64,000 nucleotides of DNA, from assembly GCF_030580995.1 (NCBI RefSeq), contig NZ_JAUQSZ010000002.1:310001-374000 (forward strand), read 5' to 3'. Positions 52,608-61,998 of this stretch are shown here, piece after piece (position 1 is the first letter of the stretch; every line of letters begins with the position of its first letter). The stretch comes from Sphingomonas immobilis. GTDB taxonomy: Bacteria; Pseudomonadota; Alphaproteobacteria; Sphingomonadales; Sphingomonadaceae. Below the pieces are notes generated by a model. That model made no database searches, was not told the origin of the DNA, and saw only the letters and a program-made list of their open reading frames with translations. The translations under genes and the position numbers were made by a program.

Positions 52608-53699
52608 TTAGCGCGTAAGGGCGATCCCGAAGCGTACCCGCGTAACGTTGCGGCGATAGTCCTCCAGCGCCTCGCCGTAGCCGGTGAAGGCCTGCCCGAA
52701 GAGGTAGAGGTGCGGCAGCCGGTCGTCGATGGCGGCCAGCGGATACGATAGGAACGCCTCCGCCGCGCCCCGGCCCGTGGCGAAGTTGCCGCGCCCCGTG
52801 ACGCTGAGCTTGAGGCCGTCCTGCTTGCCGATCGAGGCGGTCAGCGCGGTATAGCCGACGTAGTCGGCGATATCGGTCGCGACCCCCTTGCTGCCGACGA
52901 AGAACCACGCCTGCGGCGTAAGGTTCAGCCGCCACCCGTCGCCGAGCGCGAAATCCTTGGAGACGCGTAGGTACGGCCGGTTCATGTCGACCGAATCGGT
53001 CACGCCGCCGCCGTTCGAATCGTGGCGGAAGCCGATGCTCGCCTGCGCGGTCTCGCTCAGCGGCACGGCGACATAGAGGTCCGGGTTGTAGATCGTCGCG
53101 CGGAACGGGCCGGAGGGCAGGTTGGTCGCCCAGAACATCGTCTGCGTATAGGCGAAGTCGAGATGCGGCCCGTCGTCGTGCCCCAGCGCGCGAAAGGCGA
53201 AGCTGACCTGCAGTTTCGCGCCGTCGCTGCCCGTGCCGAATACGCCGTAGGTCGGCTCATAGGGGCGGAAGCGATCGACGAAGGCCGACGATTCGCCGCG
53301 CGCCGAGACAATGGCGGTCTCTGCCGGTTTGGACGTGTCCAGCATCGCGGCGGCTTCGGCGAGCGCCGCATCCTGCTCCTTGGTCGCACTGGCCTCGGCG
53401 CGCGCTGGCGCGGCAGCGGCAAGCCGGTAATGCACGCGCGCGAACTTGCCCGGCGCGATCGGCCCTTCGCCGTCGGGCGCGGCGATCAGCCGCAGGCGGC
53501 TGCCGTCCCTGGCGACCGTCTCGATCTCTGCCGGCCCCTCGGCCGCGACCGGCGCATCGCCCTCGTTGAGCAGGAACACCTCGACCCCCGCACGCGCCGC
53601 CGCCGCCGACGCGGGCGGCTCGACCAGCGGGCGGATCTGCGCCGCGGCCGGGGTCGCGGCGCACGCGGCCGCACCGAAGACGATCCAACTGGCGCGCAC
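52608..53699 (-). CDS. pldA: Outer membrane phospholipase A (PldA-like)
   Basis: 363 residues from GTG 53699, where a GGGGG tract precedes the start; a TTG four codons upstream is possible. A signal peptide (WIVFGAAACAATPAAAQ) and a soluble N-terminal part are followed by the OMPLA barrel: FRPYEPTYGVFG, then FRHDSNGGG with the catalytic His and Ser (HxSNG). The calcium-site Ser region and a C-terminal RVRFGIALTR strand complete it. The N-terminal domain (residues about 25-135) is longer than in E. coli PldA. Confidence 0.88.
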   Translation of the reverse strand: MRASWIVFGAAACAATPAAAQIRPLVEPPASAAAARAGVEVFLLNEGDAPVAAEGPAEIETVARDGSRLRLIAAPDGEGPIAPGKFARVHYRLAAAAPARAEASATKEQDAALAEAAAMLDTSKPAETAIVSARGESSAFVDRFRPYEPTYGVFGTGSDGAKLQVSFAFRALGHDDGPHLDFAYTQTMFWATNLPSGPFRATIYNPDLYVAVPLSETAQASIGFRHDSNGGGVTDSVDMNRPYLRVSKDFALGDGWRLNLTPQAWFFVGSKGVATDIADYVGYTALTASIGKQDGLKLSVTGRGNFATGRGAAEAFLSYPLAAIDDRLPHLYLFGQAFTGYGEALEDYRRNVTRVRFGIALTR

Positions 53700-53760
53700 G
53701 AATCCCCCCAAAAGCCGCCCAAGGCTGGCGGTTCTCTGGCAGGGCGGCTAGGCAGACGCA

Positions 53761-54543
53761 ATGCGCGTCACCCCTGCCGATATCGATCTCGCCAACAGCC
53801 TCGCCGATGCCGCGGGCGCGGCGATCCTGCCCTATTACCGCGCCGCGCACGGCCTCGAGGCGAAGGAGGATGCGTCCCCCGTCACCCTTGCCGACCGCGC
53901 CGCCGAAGCGGTGATGCGCGAGCTTATCGCCAAGGCTTTCCCGGACGATGCCATCATCGGCGAGGAGTACGGCGTGACCGAGGGCACGAGCGGCCGCGCC
54001 TGGGTGCTCGATCCGATCGACGGCACGCGCGCCTTCATCTCGGGCCGCCCAATCTTCGGCACATTGATCGCGCTGATGATCGACGGCTGGCCGATGCTCG
54101 GCGTGATCGACCAGCCGATCCTCAAGGAACGCTGGCTCGGCGTCGTCGGCAAGCCGACGCTTTTCAACGGCCAGCCCGCCGCCACGCGCCGCTGCGCAGA
54201 GCTGTCGAAGGCGTTGCTCGCGACGACCTCACCGGCGCTGTTCGGCGACGACCAGCTCCACGCCTTCGAACATCTCGACGGCGCGGTGATGAGCACGGTG
54301 CTGGGCGGCGACTGCTACAATTACGGCTGCGTGGCGAGCGGCTGGCTCGACATCGTCGTGGAGGCGGGGCTCAAGATCCACGATTTCGCGGCGCTGGTGC
54401 CGGTGGTCGAGGGCGCGGGCGGGCGCATGTGCGACTGGCAGGGCGACCCGCTCACCGCCGACAGCGTGGGCGAGGTGATCGCGGCGGGCGACCCCGCGCG
54501 GGTCGAGGAGATCCTCGAGGCGCTGGCCTGCCGGGGGCACTGA
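53761..54543 (+). CDS. hisN: Inositol-monophosphatase-family phosphatase, probably histidinol-phosphatase HisN
   Basis: 260 residues. The metal-binding signatures are GEEYGVTEG (about residues 67-75), WVLDPIDGTRAFISG (about 81-95) and GLKIHDFAALVPVVEGAGG near the C-terminus. The WVLDPIDGTRAFISG wording and 260-residue length fit the histidinol-phosphatase branch; inositol or CysQ-like specificity cannot be excluded. No other his gene adjoins it. Confidence 0.85.
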   Translation: MRVTPADIDLANSLADAAGAAILPYYRAAHGLEAKEDASPVTLADRAAEAVMRELIAKAFPDDAIIGEEYGVTEGTSGRAWVLDPIDGTRAFISGRPIFGTLIALMIDGWPMLGVIDQPILKERWLGVVGKPTLFNGQPAATRRCAELSKALLATTSPALFGDDQLHAFEHLDGAVMSTVLGGDCYNYGCVASGWLDIVVEAGLKIHDFAALVPVVEGAGGRMCDWQGDPLTADSVGEVIAAGDPARVEEILEALACRGH

Positions 54544-54562
54544 GCCAACCCTAACCAAAAAA

Positions 54563-54646
54563 CCCGTTCGTGCTGAGCGAAGTCGAAGCACGTGATCAGG
54601 CGGTGTCGTTTGTGGCACGCCCTTCGACTTCGCTCAGGACGAACGG
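54563..54646. repeat. Class A palindromic repeat
   Basis: Arms CCGTTCGTGCTGAGCGAAGTC and the facing GACTTCGCTCAGGACGAACGG, between the convergent phosphatase and AsmA genes. Confidence 0.87.
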
Positions 54647-54648
54647 TG

Positions 54649-56808
54649 TTATTTACGCGGCGTCGTCCCCAGCGTCGCCGGATCGCTCCGCCCGTTTTCC
54701 GCCTTGGCGGTCGTCCCGCGCCCGACGTCGTCGCGCGGCTTGCCGCCCTTCGTTCGCTGCGCCGCCGCCGCCGCGCCTGCCAGCACCGGGCCGCACTGCG
54801 TCGCCTTGGCATCGCCGATATCGACGAAGGCGAGCAGCGCGGCGGGCGGTGCCAGCACGCCGAGCCCGACGCCCGCACCCGCCCGCGCCAGTAATTGCGG
54901 GCTGATGACGGCTATCCCAGGCTTCGCGAAGCTGCCGTTCAGCCCGACCGGCGACTGGCCGGAGAACAGGCTGATCTTCTTGCCATCGGCGCGGAAGGCG
55001 AGGTCGAGTGCCTCGCTCCTGAAGCTGAAGCCGCCGCGCCCGACGATGACGTTCTTCTGCGTGTCGATCAGGATCGGGTCGGCCGCCGCGATGCCGTCGC
55101 GCACGGTAAAGCCGATCAGCCCGCAATTGAGATGTACCGGCTCCTTCAGTTTACCCTCGAACATCTTCTGCACGAAGGTGCCGATATCGAGCTCGGAAAT
55201 CTGCACGTTGCGCGCCCACATCGTGCCCTGCGGCATGATGACGGCCATGCGTCCGGTGGCGCTGGACAGCGAATCGTGAAGCGTGTCGCCGGTGCCGGTC
55301 ATCTTGATGCGGCCCTTGACGACGCCGGTCGTCCCCGCCTCGTCGACGCCGTATCCCGCGAGCAGGCGCCCCATCGGTGTCGGCGCGAGACGGATGTCGT
55401 AATCGGTGCGCATCGGCGCGCGGCGTTCGTCCATCACGATATCGGCGGCGACGTTGCCGCGCGCCATGGAGAAGGTGAAGGGCGACAGCTTGAGCAGCCG
55501 GTCGACCAGCGACACCGTCAGGTCGATGTTGGAGATGGGCACGTTGCGCGATCGCACGTCCTTCACCGTCCAGCGCACGTCGGCGTCGAAATTCTTGATC
55601 GCCTCGACGCGCAAGTTTGCGTCGGGGAGCAGCCGGGCAGGGGCCGCGCCCGTCACCGCCGCCGCCGCGACCGCGCCCTTGGTCGCGACCACATCGGGGT
55701 TGTAGCCGATGAACGGCGCCACATCGACGATGTCGAGCGAGCGTGTCGCCAGCGCCGCGTCGATCTTCAGGCGCGGCTGGATGTTGCGGATCGAGAACGT
55801 GCCGCCGAGGTCGCTCGCCCCGAAGCGCCCGGCGAAATGCGTGAAGCTGTAGAGGTCGCCCGCCTTCACCAAGGTCGCTTTTGCGGTGTAGCCGCGCGTC
55901 TGCGGAATGGCGACGCCGATGATGCCGAGCAACTCCGCCGCGTTCCGCCCGCGCGCGCGGACCGCAAGCGGCACGGTCTCGATATCGGTCGCCCCCGGCA
56001 GCGTGCCCGAAACGTCGATCACGTTGTGCGCGGCATTGGCGGTAAGCTGCAGCTCGTTCTTGCCGCGATTGACGGTGTCGTTCGGCGACAGCAGCGCGCC
56101 CGTCAGCGTGAAGGGCGTATCGCGCGCCACGCCGTCGCCCGAGAAGCGGATCGCGTCCTCGATCGTCGATCCCTGCGAGCGGATCGGCTGGAACGACAGG
56201 TCCGCCGTCAGCCGCATCTGCGGGTCGCGGTAGCGCAGCGTCGTTCCCGCTACCATCGCGCGCTGGATGATCGGCAGCTCGAACGGCTTGCCGCCGCCCG
56301 TCGCATCGAAGGTCCAGGTATTGGCCTTGTGCGCCGTGTCCCATTCCAGATCGACCGCGCCCTTGCTCAGGTCGAGGAAATGGAAGCGTTTCTTGCCCCA
56401 GATCAACGAGAGCGGCGCGATCCGCGTGTCGATCCGTCCGGCCTCGAACAGGTTCGGCTTGCTCGCCCAGGCCGGGTTGGAGACCGTCATGCCTTCGGCG
56501 AGGAACTTGATCGTGATGGGATCGAAGAAGAGCTGGAAGTCGCCGCGCACCTTCACGTCGCGGTGGATGAAGCTCGTCGTGATCCGCTCGAACGGGTGCT
56601 TCAGGAAGCGCCCCTTGGTGATGTAGAGTACCAGCCAGATCAGGAAGAGGACGAGCACTACGCCCAGCACGACATTGCGCGCGATCCGCCAGCCGCGTCC
56701 GCGCCGCGCTTTTGGCGGCTGCGGCGTCGCCGGGGGGTGGCGGTCCACTTCGACGGCCTCGTCGCTGTAGACCGGTCGCACGTCATCGAGGCGGCCGGGC
56801 GTGTCCAT
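54649..56808 (-). CDS. AsmA-family protein
   Basis: 719 residues. A cytosolic N-terminus and one membrane helix (about 45-65, NVVLGVVLVLFLIWLVLYITKG) lead to a large periplasmic AsmA/DUF748-like beta domain. GRFLKHPFERITTSFIHRDVKVRGDFQLFFDP is typical of the family opening. The C-terminal AsmA part carries GTMWARNVQISELDIGTFVQKMFEGK. The last about 40 residues are Lys/Gly-rich and probably disordered. AsmA-like proteins are implicated in phospholipid transport to, or homeostasis of, the outer membrane. Confidence 0.9.
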   Translation of the reverse strand: MDTPGRLDDVRPVYSDEAVEVDRHPPATPQPPKARRGRGWRIARNVVLGVVLVLFLIWLVLYITKGRFLKHPFERITTSFIHRDVKVRGDFQLFFDPITIKFLAEGMTVSNPAWASKPNLFEAGRIDTRIAPLSLIWGKKRFHFLDLSKGAVDLEWDTAHKANTWTFDATGGGKPFELPIIQRAMVAGTTLRYRDPQMRLTADLSFQPIRSQGSTIEDAIRFSGDGVARDTPFTLTGALLSPNDTVNRGKNELQLTANAAHNVIDVSGTLPGATDIETVPLAVRARGRNAAELLGIIGVAIPQTRGYTAKATLVKAGDLYSFTHFAGRFGASDLGGTFSIRNIQPRLKIDAALATRSLDIVDVAPFIGYNPDVVATKGAVAAAAVTGAAPARLLPDANLRVEAIKNFDADVRWTVKDVRSRNVPISNIDLTVSLVDRLLKLSPFTFSMARGNVAADIVMDERRAPMRTDYDIRLAPTPMGRLLAGYGVDEAGTTGVVKGRIKMTGTGDTLHDSLSSATGRMAVIMPQGTMWARNVQISELDIGTFVQKMFEGKLKEPVHLNCGLIGFTVRDGIAAADPILIDTQKNVIVGRGGFSFRSEALDLAFRADGKKISLFSGQSPVGLNGSFAKPGIAVISPQLLARAGAGVGLGVLAPPAALLAFVDIGDAKATQCGPVLAGAAAAAQRTKGGKPRDDVGRGTTAKAENGRSDPATLGTTPRK

Positions 56809-56976
56809 CGCGCTTCAACCGTTCGTCGCACGCGCAAGTTCCAATCGGGGTTCCGACTTGCATTTCCCGCAGGTCGCCGGTATGCGCCCCGCTTCTTCCG
56901 CGAGTAAGAGGAACTGCCCGGCCGGTATGGGCTGCCGTGGCCGTTCATAGATCGTCGCGAAAACGAAAGGACGAAA

Positions 56977-57180
56977 ATGCCCAAACTGAAGACGAAGAGC
57001 GGCGTCAAGAAACGCTTCAAGCTCACCGCCACCGGCCTGTTGAAGCACGGCGTCGCCGGCAAGCGCCACCGCCTGCAGCATCACAACGGCAAGTACATTC
57101 GCCAGAATCGCGGCACCAAGGTGCTGTCGAAGGCCGACACCGCTGCGGTGAAGGCCTGGGCGCCGTACGGTCTCGGTTGA
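56977..57180 (+). CDS. rpmI: 50S ribosomal protein L35
   Basis: 67 residues, ATG at 56977 after AAAGGACGAAA. The whole protein is recognisable: MPKLKTKSGVKKRFKLTATG, then HRLQHHNGKYIRQNRG and the C-terminal APYGLG. It precedes rplT by 17 bases, as in most bacteria, but infC is not adjacent. Confidence 0.98.
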   Translation: MPKLKTKSGVKKRFKLTATGLLKHGVAGKRHRLQHHNGKYIRQNRGTKVLSKADTAAVKAWAPYGLG

Positions 57181-57197
57181 GCGGAAGGAATTAGAGA

Positions 57198-57563
57198 ATG
57201 GCACGCGTCAAACGGGGTGTAACCACCCGCGCAAAGCACAACCGGATCCTCGATGCTGCGAAGGGCTATTATGGCCGTCGCAAGAACACGATCCGCATCG
57301 CTCGTCAGGCCGTCGAGAAGGCCGGGCAGTACGCCTATCGCGACCGCAAGGTTAAGAAGCGCAACTTCCGCGCGCTCTGGATTCAGCGCATCAACGCGGC
57401 CGTCCGCGTCGAGGGCCTGACCTATGCGCGCTTCATGCACGGCCTGAAGCTCGCCGGCGTCGAACTCGACCGCAAGGTCTTGGCCGACATCGCGATGCAC
57501 GAAGGCGCTGCATTCAGCGCCATCATCGCGCAGGCGAAGGCGGCTCTGCCCCAGGCCGCCTGA
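57198..57563 (+). CDS. rplT: 50S ribosomal protein L20
   Basis: 121 residues. Typical N-terminus [30 protein letters not shown] and core [14 protein letters not shown]. It is co-transcribed with rpmI. A strong rho-independent terminator follows 25 bases after the stop. Confidence 0.98.
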   Translation: MARVKRGVTTRAKHNRILDAAKGYYGRRKNTIRIARQAVEKAGQYAYRDRKVKKRNFRALWIQRINAAVRVEGLTYARFMHGLKLAGVELDRKVLADIAMHEGAAFSAIIAQAKAALPQAA

Positions 57564-57588
57564 GCGGACTGAGGTCGACGAGAAATGG

Positions 57589-57621
57589 GGCGCCGGTAGC
57601 GATACCGGCGCCTTTTTCTTT
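57589..57621 (+). terminator. Rho-independent terminator of rpmI-rplT
   Basis: A perfect 10-bp stem GGCGCCGGTA / TACCGGCGCC with the loop GCGA is followed by TTTTTCTTT. It is the cleanest intrinsic terminator in the window. Confidence 0.95.
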
Positions 57622-57643
57622 GGGTTTGAAGGGGAAACGGCAC

Positions 57644-58264
57644 ATGGCACTGCAAACCTGGTGGCTCTACGTCACGGTCGTGTTCCTCATCGCGGGCACG
57701 CCGGGGCCCAACATGCTCCACGTCATGGTGCAGAGCATCCAGCACGGCCCACGCCGCGCGCTCGCCTCGATGGCGGGGCTGATGAGCGCGTTCCTGATGT
57801 GCCTGCTCGCTTCCGCCGCCGGGCTCGGCGCGCTCCTGAAGGCGTCGCCGATGCTGTACAACGCGATCCGCTATGCCGGCGTCGCCTATCTCGTCTGGCT
57901 CGGCATCAAGGCGTGGCGCGCGCCCGTCGCATCCGAGGAGGAGGCCGCCGCCACCCCGCAGCGCTCGCTGCGCGCGCTCTACCTCACCGGGCTCGGCACC
58001 GGGCTTTCCAATCCCAAGCTGATCGTGTTCGCGGCGGCACTGTTCCCGCAATTCCTCGACATCCACCTGCCGTTCCTGCCGCAGCTCGCGATCCTGGTCG
58101 GCAGCTTCGTGGTGATCGAATGTTCCTGGTACTCGGTCTATGCGGTGGGCGGCCGCTCGCTCGCGCGCTGGCTCGCGCCGGCCAATCGGCGGAAACTGTT
58201 CAACCGCGGTTCGGGCCTGATGTTCATGGGCTTCGGCGTCGCCTTGCTGGGCAGCCGCGTGTGA
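57644..58264 (+). CDS. LysE/RhtB-family amino acid exporter
   Basis: 206 residues from the ATG at 57644; the upstream codons are terminator-derived. The first helix ends with the family motif GTPGPNMLHVMVQS (about residues 20-33), followed by six hydrophobic segments, IRYAGVAYLVWLGIKAWR and GLGTGLSNPKLIVFAAALFPQF. Substrate (basic amino acid, threonine or homoserine lactone) cannot be told. It follows the rplT terminator, so it probably has its own promoter. Confidence 0.93.
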   Translation: MALQTWWLYVTVVFLIAGTPGPNMLHVMVQSIQHGPRRALASMAGLMSAFLMCLLASAAGLGALLKASPMLYNAIRYAGVAYLVWLGIKAWRAPVASEEEAAATPQRSLRALYLTGLGTGLSNPKLIVFAAALFPQFLDIHLPFLPQLAILVGSFVVIECSWYSVYAVGGRSLARWLAPANRRKLFNRGSGLMFMGFGVALLGSRV

Positions 58265-58323
58265 CGGCTTGACCTGAGCCCCGCGCTCGGCTTCCACCGC
58301 CTGCGCACAAGGAAATGGAATCG

Positions 58324-59439
58324 ATGGCTACCGATCTGGAAACTCTGACGTCGGACCTGCTCGGTGCGGTCGATGCCGCCGCCACGCTCGACGCGCTCGA
58401 TGCGGTGCGCGTGACCGCGCTGGGCAAGCAGGGCTCGATTACGGCTTTGCTCAAGACACTCGGCGGCATGTCGCCCGAGGAGCGGCAGGTGCAGGGCCCG
58501 CTGATCCAAGGCGTGCGCGAGAGCGTCACCACCGCCATCGCCGCCAAGAAGGACGCGCTCGACCGCGCCGAGCTGGACGCTAAGCTCGCCCGCGAGACGC
58601 TCGACATGTCGCTCCCCGCCGCCGCCGCGCCGGTCGGCAGCATCCACCCCGTCAGTCAGGTGATGGATGAACTGGCGGAAATCTTCGCCGATCTCGGCTT
58701 CGCCGTCGCGACCGGGCCGGAGATCGAGACGCAATGGTATAATTTCACCGCGCTCAACATGCCCGCCACGCATCCGGCGCGTGCGATGCACGACACCTTC
58801 TACCTGCAGACCCCGACGCATGACACGCGCCACCCGCATCTGCGCGTGGTCGAGGAGGCGCGCGTGCTGCGCACGCACACCTCGCCGGTGCAGATCCGCG
58901 CGATGCAGGCGGCGGGCGGCGACAAGCCCATCCGCATCATCGCGCCTGGCCGCACCTATCGCAGCGACAGCGACGCCACCCACACGCCGATGTTCCATCA
59001 GGTCGAGGGGCTGGTGATCGACAAGGGCATCACGCTCGGCCATCTCAAATGGACGCTGGAGACCTTCCTCAAGGCGTTCTTCGAGCGCGACGATATCGTC
59101 CTGCGCCTGCGCCCGAGCTACTTTCCCTTCACCGAGCCTTCGGCGGAAGTCGACGTCGGTTTCTCGATCGTCAACGGCAAGCGCGTGATCGGCGGCTCGG
59201 AAGGCTGGATGGAGGTGCTCGGCTCGGGCATGGTTCACCGCGTCGTGCTGGAATCGGGCGGTTACGACCCGAACGAATGGCAGGGCTTCGCCTTCGGCTG
59301 CGGGATCGACCGGCTGGCGATGCTCAAATACGGCATGGACGATCTGCGCGCCTTCTTCGATGGCGATGCGCGCTGGCTGAAGCATTACGGCTTCTCCGCG
59401 CTCGACGTGCCCACGCTCAGCGGGGGAGTGGGGGCATGA
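58324..59439 (+). CDS. pheS: Phenylalanyl-tRNA synthetase alpha subunit
   Basis: 371 residues from the ATG at 58324, with AAGGAAATGG upstream; an ATG three codons earlier is too close to the ribosome site. An N-terminal coiled coil (residues 1-90) precedes the class II core: motif 2 in [21 protein letters not shown] and motif 3 in [46 protein letters not shown] is conserved. Its stop overlaps the pheT start (ATGA). Confidence 0.98.
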   Translation: MATDLETLTSDLLGAVDAAATLDALDAVRVTALGKQGSITALLKTLGGMSPEERQVQGPLIQGVRESVTTAIAAKKDALDRAELDAKLARETLDMSLPAAAAPVGSIHPVSQVMDELAEIFADLGFAVATGPEIETQWYNFTALNMPATHPARAMHDTFYLQTPTHDTRHPHLRVVEEARVLRTHTSPVQIRAMQAAGGDKPIRIIAPGRTYRSDSDATHTPMFHQVEGLVIDKGITLGHLKWTLETFLKAFFERDDIVLRLRPSYFPFTEPSAEVDVGFSIVNGKRVIGGSEGWMEVLGSGMVHRVVLESGGYDPNEWQGFAFGCGIDRLAMLKYGMDDLRAFFDGDARWLKHYGFSALDVPTLSGGVGA

Positions 59440-61817
59440 AATTCACCCTTTCCTGGCTCAAGGTCCATCTCGATACCGTGGCGACCCTCGACGAGATCGT
59501 CGCCACGCTCACCCGCATCGGGCTGGAGGTCGAGGGCGTCGACAATCCCGGTGCCCGGCTCGTCGATTTCCGCGTGGCGAAGGTGCTGAGCGCCGCCCCG
59601 CACCCGCAGGCCGACAAATTGCAGGTGCTGTCGGTCGATGCCGGCGACGGCCCGATGCAGGTCGTCTGCGGCGCGCCCAACGCCCGCGCCGGCCTCGTCG
59701 GCGTCTTCGGCATGCCCGGCGCGACCGTGCCCGCCAACGGCATGGTGCTGAAGGTCGCGGAGATCCGCGGCGTCGTCTCGAACGGCATGATGTGCTCGAC
59801 GCGCGAGCTGGAACTGGGCGACGATCACGACGGCATCATCGAACTGGCGGGGGATGCGCCCGTCGGCACGTCCTACCCCGACTATGCCGGCCTCAACGAT
59901 CCGGTGATCGACATCAGCGTCACGCCCAATCGTCAGGATTGCATGGGCGTGCGCGGCATCGCGCACGATCTCGCCGCCGCCGGGCTCGGTTCGCTGACGA
60001 TGCTCTATGCCGGCACCGTGACGGGCGCGGGCGAGGGCCCCGAGGTCCGCATCGACGACCCGGAAGGCTGCCCCGCATTCTACGCGCAGGGCGTCACCGG
60101 CGTCGTCAACGGCGAAGCGCCCGAATGGATGCGCCGCCGCCTGATCGCGGTCGGGCAGAAGCCGATCTCGGCGCTGGTCGATATTACCAACTACGTCTCG
60201 ATCGATCTCGGCCGCCCGCTGCACGTCTATGACCGCGCGAAGCTGACCGGCGGCCTCGTCGCACGGAAAGCGGAGGGCGGGGAACAGGTCGCCGCGCTCA
60301 ACGGCAAGACCTACACGCTCGAACCCGGCATGACCGTCATCGCCGACGACGCGGGCGCGCAGGGCATCGCCGGCATCATCGGCGGCGAGCATAGCAGCGT
60401 CGGCGCCGACACGACCGACATCGTCATCGAATGCGCCTATTTCGAACCGTCGGGCATCGCCCGCACCGGCCAGAAGCTCGCGCTGACGAGCGACGCGCGT
60501 CAGCGGTTCGAACGCGGCGTCGATCCCGATTTCGTCGAGGGCGGCCTCGGCATCGCGACGCAATACGTCCTCGACATCTGCGGCGGCGCGGCCAGCGAAG
60601 TGACGCGCGCGGGCGAAGCACAGGTGCCTTTGCGCGTCGGCGAATATTATGCCGAACTCACCGAGACGCTTGGCGGCCTCGTCGTCGCGCCGGAACGGCA
60701 GAAGCAGATCCTCGAAAGCCTCGGCTTCATCGTCGGCATCCCGCGCAGCGAGGGGCCGTGGCAGGTCTCGGTGCCGAGCTGGCGGCGCGACATCGACGGC
60801 CCCGCCGATATCGTCGAGGAGATCATCCGCATCGAGGGTATCGATAAGGTGCTCCCCGTGCCGCTGCCGCGCCTGCCCGGCGTCGCGCGGCCGACCGCCA
60901 CGCCCGAACAGACGCGCGAGCGCCGCGTCCGCCGCGCCGCCGCAGCACGCGGCCTCAACGAGGCGGTGACGTGGAGTTTCGTGTCGGAGGCCGAGGCCGC
61001 GCCTTTCGGCGGCGGCGCATGGAGCCTCGCCAACCCGATCAGCGAAGACCTCAAGGTCATGCGCCCGTCGCTGCTGCCCGGCCTGCTCTCGGCCGCCGCG
61101 CGCAACCTGAAGCGCGGGGCCGGCGGCGTGCGCCTGTTCGAGATCGGCCGCCGCTACCTTGTCGATGAGGAGCATGCGACGCTTGGGCTGGTGCTGGCGG
61201 GCGAGCGCTCGGCCCGCGACTGGCAAAGCGGCAAGGCGCAAGGCTTCGACGCATTCGACGCCAAGGCGGAGGCACTGGCGCTGCTCGCTGCAGCCGGCGC
61301 GCCGGTCGAGAACCTGCAAATCTTCGGCGCTGACGGTCTTTGGGCAGGCGACGCCTGGCACCCCGGTCAGTCGGGCACGCTGCGGCTCGGCCCCAAGACG
61401 GTGCTGGCGGCGTTCGGCATCCTCCACCCGCTGACGCTGCGCGCCTTCGATCTCGACGGCGCGGTCGCGGCGGTGGAGCTGTACCTCGACGCGATCCCGG
61501 CGAAGCGCACGGGAACCGGCTTCATGCGTCCGGCCTATGCGCCCCCGGCGCTCCAGCCGGTCCGCCGCGACTTCGCCTTCACCGTGCCCGAGGGCCTCGC
61601 CGCCGACGCGCTGGTCCGCGCCGTCCGGGGCGCCGACAAGGCCGCGATCACCTCGGCCCGCCTGTTCGACCTGTTCGAGCGAGACGGCGTGCGCTCGATG
61701 GCGATCGAGGTAACGCTTCAACCCACCGACAAGAGCTTCACCGACGAGGCGTTGAAGGCGATCGCCGACAAGGTGGTGGCGGCGGCGACGAAGCTGGGGG
61801 CGACGCTCAGGGGCTGA
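59436..61817 (+). CDS. pheT: Phenylalanyl-tRNA synthetase beta subunit
   Basis: 793 residues from the ATG at 59436, translationally coupled to pheS. The N-terminal opening [14 protein letters not shown] leads to a tRNA-binding EMAP-like domain (about 39-150, [21 protein letters not shown]). B3/B4 editing region, B5 domain and catalytic-like core follow ([27 protein letters not shown] early, then [23 protein letters not shown]). The C-terminal ferredoxin-fold anticodon-binding domain ([18 protein letters not shown] to the end) is complete. Confidence 0.98.
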   Translation: MKFTLSWLKVHLDTVATLDEIVATLTRIGLEVEGVDNPGARLVDFRVAKVLSAAPHPQADKLQVLSVDAGDGPMQVVCGAPNARAGLVGVFGMPGATVPANGMVLKVAEIRGVVSNGMMCSTRELELGDDHDGIIELAGDAPVGTSYPDYAGLNDPVIDISVTPNRQDCMGVRGIAHDLAAAGLGSLTMLYAGTVTGAGEGPEVRIDDPEGCPAFYAQGVTGVVNGEAPEWMRRRLIAVGQKPISALVDITNYVSIDLGRPLHVYDRAKLTGGLVARKAEGGEQVAALNGKTYTLEPGMTVIADDAGAQGIAGIIGGEHSSVGADTTDIVIECAYFEPSGIARTGQKLALTSDARQRFERGVDPDFVEGGLGIATQYVLDICGGAASEVTRAGEAQVPLRVGEYYAELTETLGGLVVAPERQKQILESLGFIVGIPRSEGPWQVSVPSWRRDIDGPADIVEEIIRIEGIDKVLPVPLPRLPGVARPTATPEQTRERRVRRAAAARGLNEAVTWSFVSEAEAAPFGGGAWSLANPISEDLKVMRPSLLPGLLSAAARNLKRGAGGVRLFEIGRRYLVDEEHATLGLVLAGERSARDWQSGKAQGFDAFDAKAEALALLAAAGAPVENLQIFGADGLWAGDAWHPGQSGTLRLGPKTVLAAFGILHPLTLRAFDLDGAVAAVELYLDAIPAKRTGTGFMRPAYAPPALQPVRRDFAFTVPEGLAADALVRAVRGADKAAITSARLFDLFERDGVRSMAIEVTLQPTDKSFTDEALKAIADKVVAAATKLGATLRG

Positions 61818-61825
61818 GCCCCAAC

Positions 61826-61934
61826 CGTCACCCCGGCCTTGAGCCGGGGCCTATGATGCCGCGCACGCGTCGCTCGACCCTCAGGCCGGCATGCTCGCGG
61901 AAGGATGGGCCCCGGCTCAAGGCCGGGGTGACGG
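61826..61934. repeat. Class B palindromic repeat (GTCACCCCGGCC type)
   Basis: Outer arms CGTCACCCCGGCCTTGAGCC and the facing GGCTCAAGGCCGGGGTGACG, between pheT and the decarboxylase gene, both on the plus strand. Confidence 0.85.
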
Positions 61935-61998
61935 AATGAGGCAGGTTCGCGCGCAACAAGCGGGAGGCGCGGCTGTGACGGCAGGCTAAGGAACACCG

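Noticed and set aside
59385..61721. 778-codon minus-strand open frame opposite pheT
   Set aside because: Arg/Asp/Ala-rich shadow of pheT with no domain or ribosome site.
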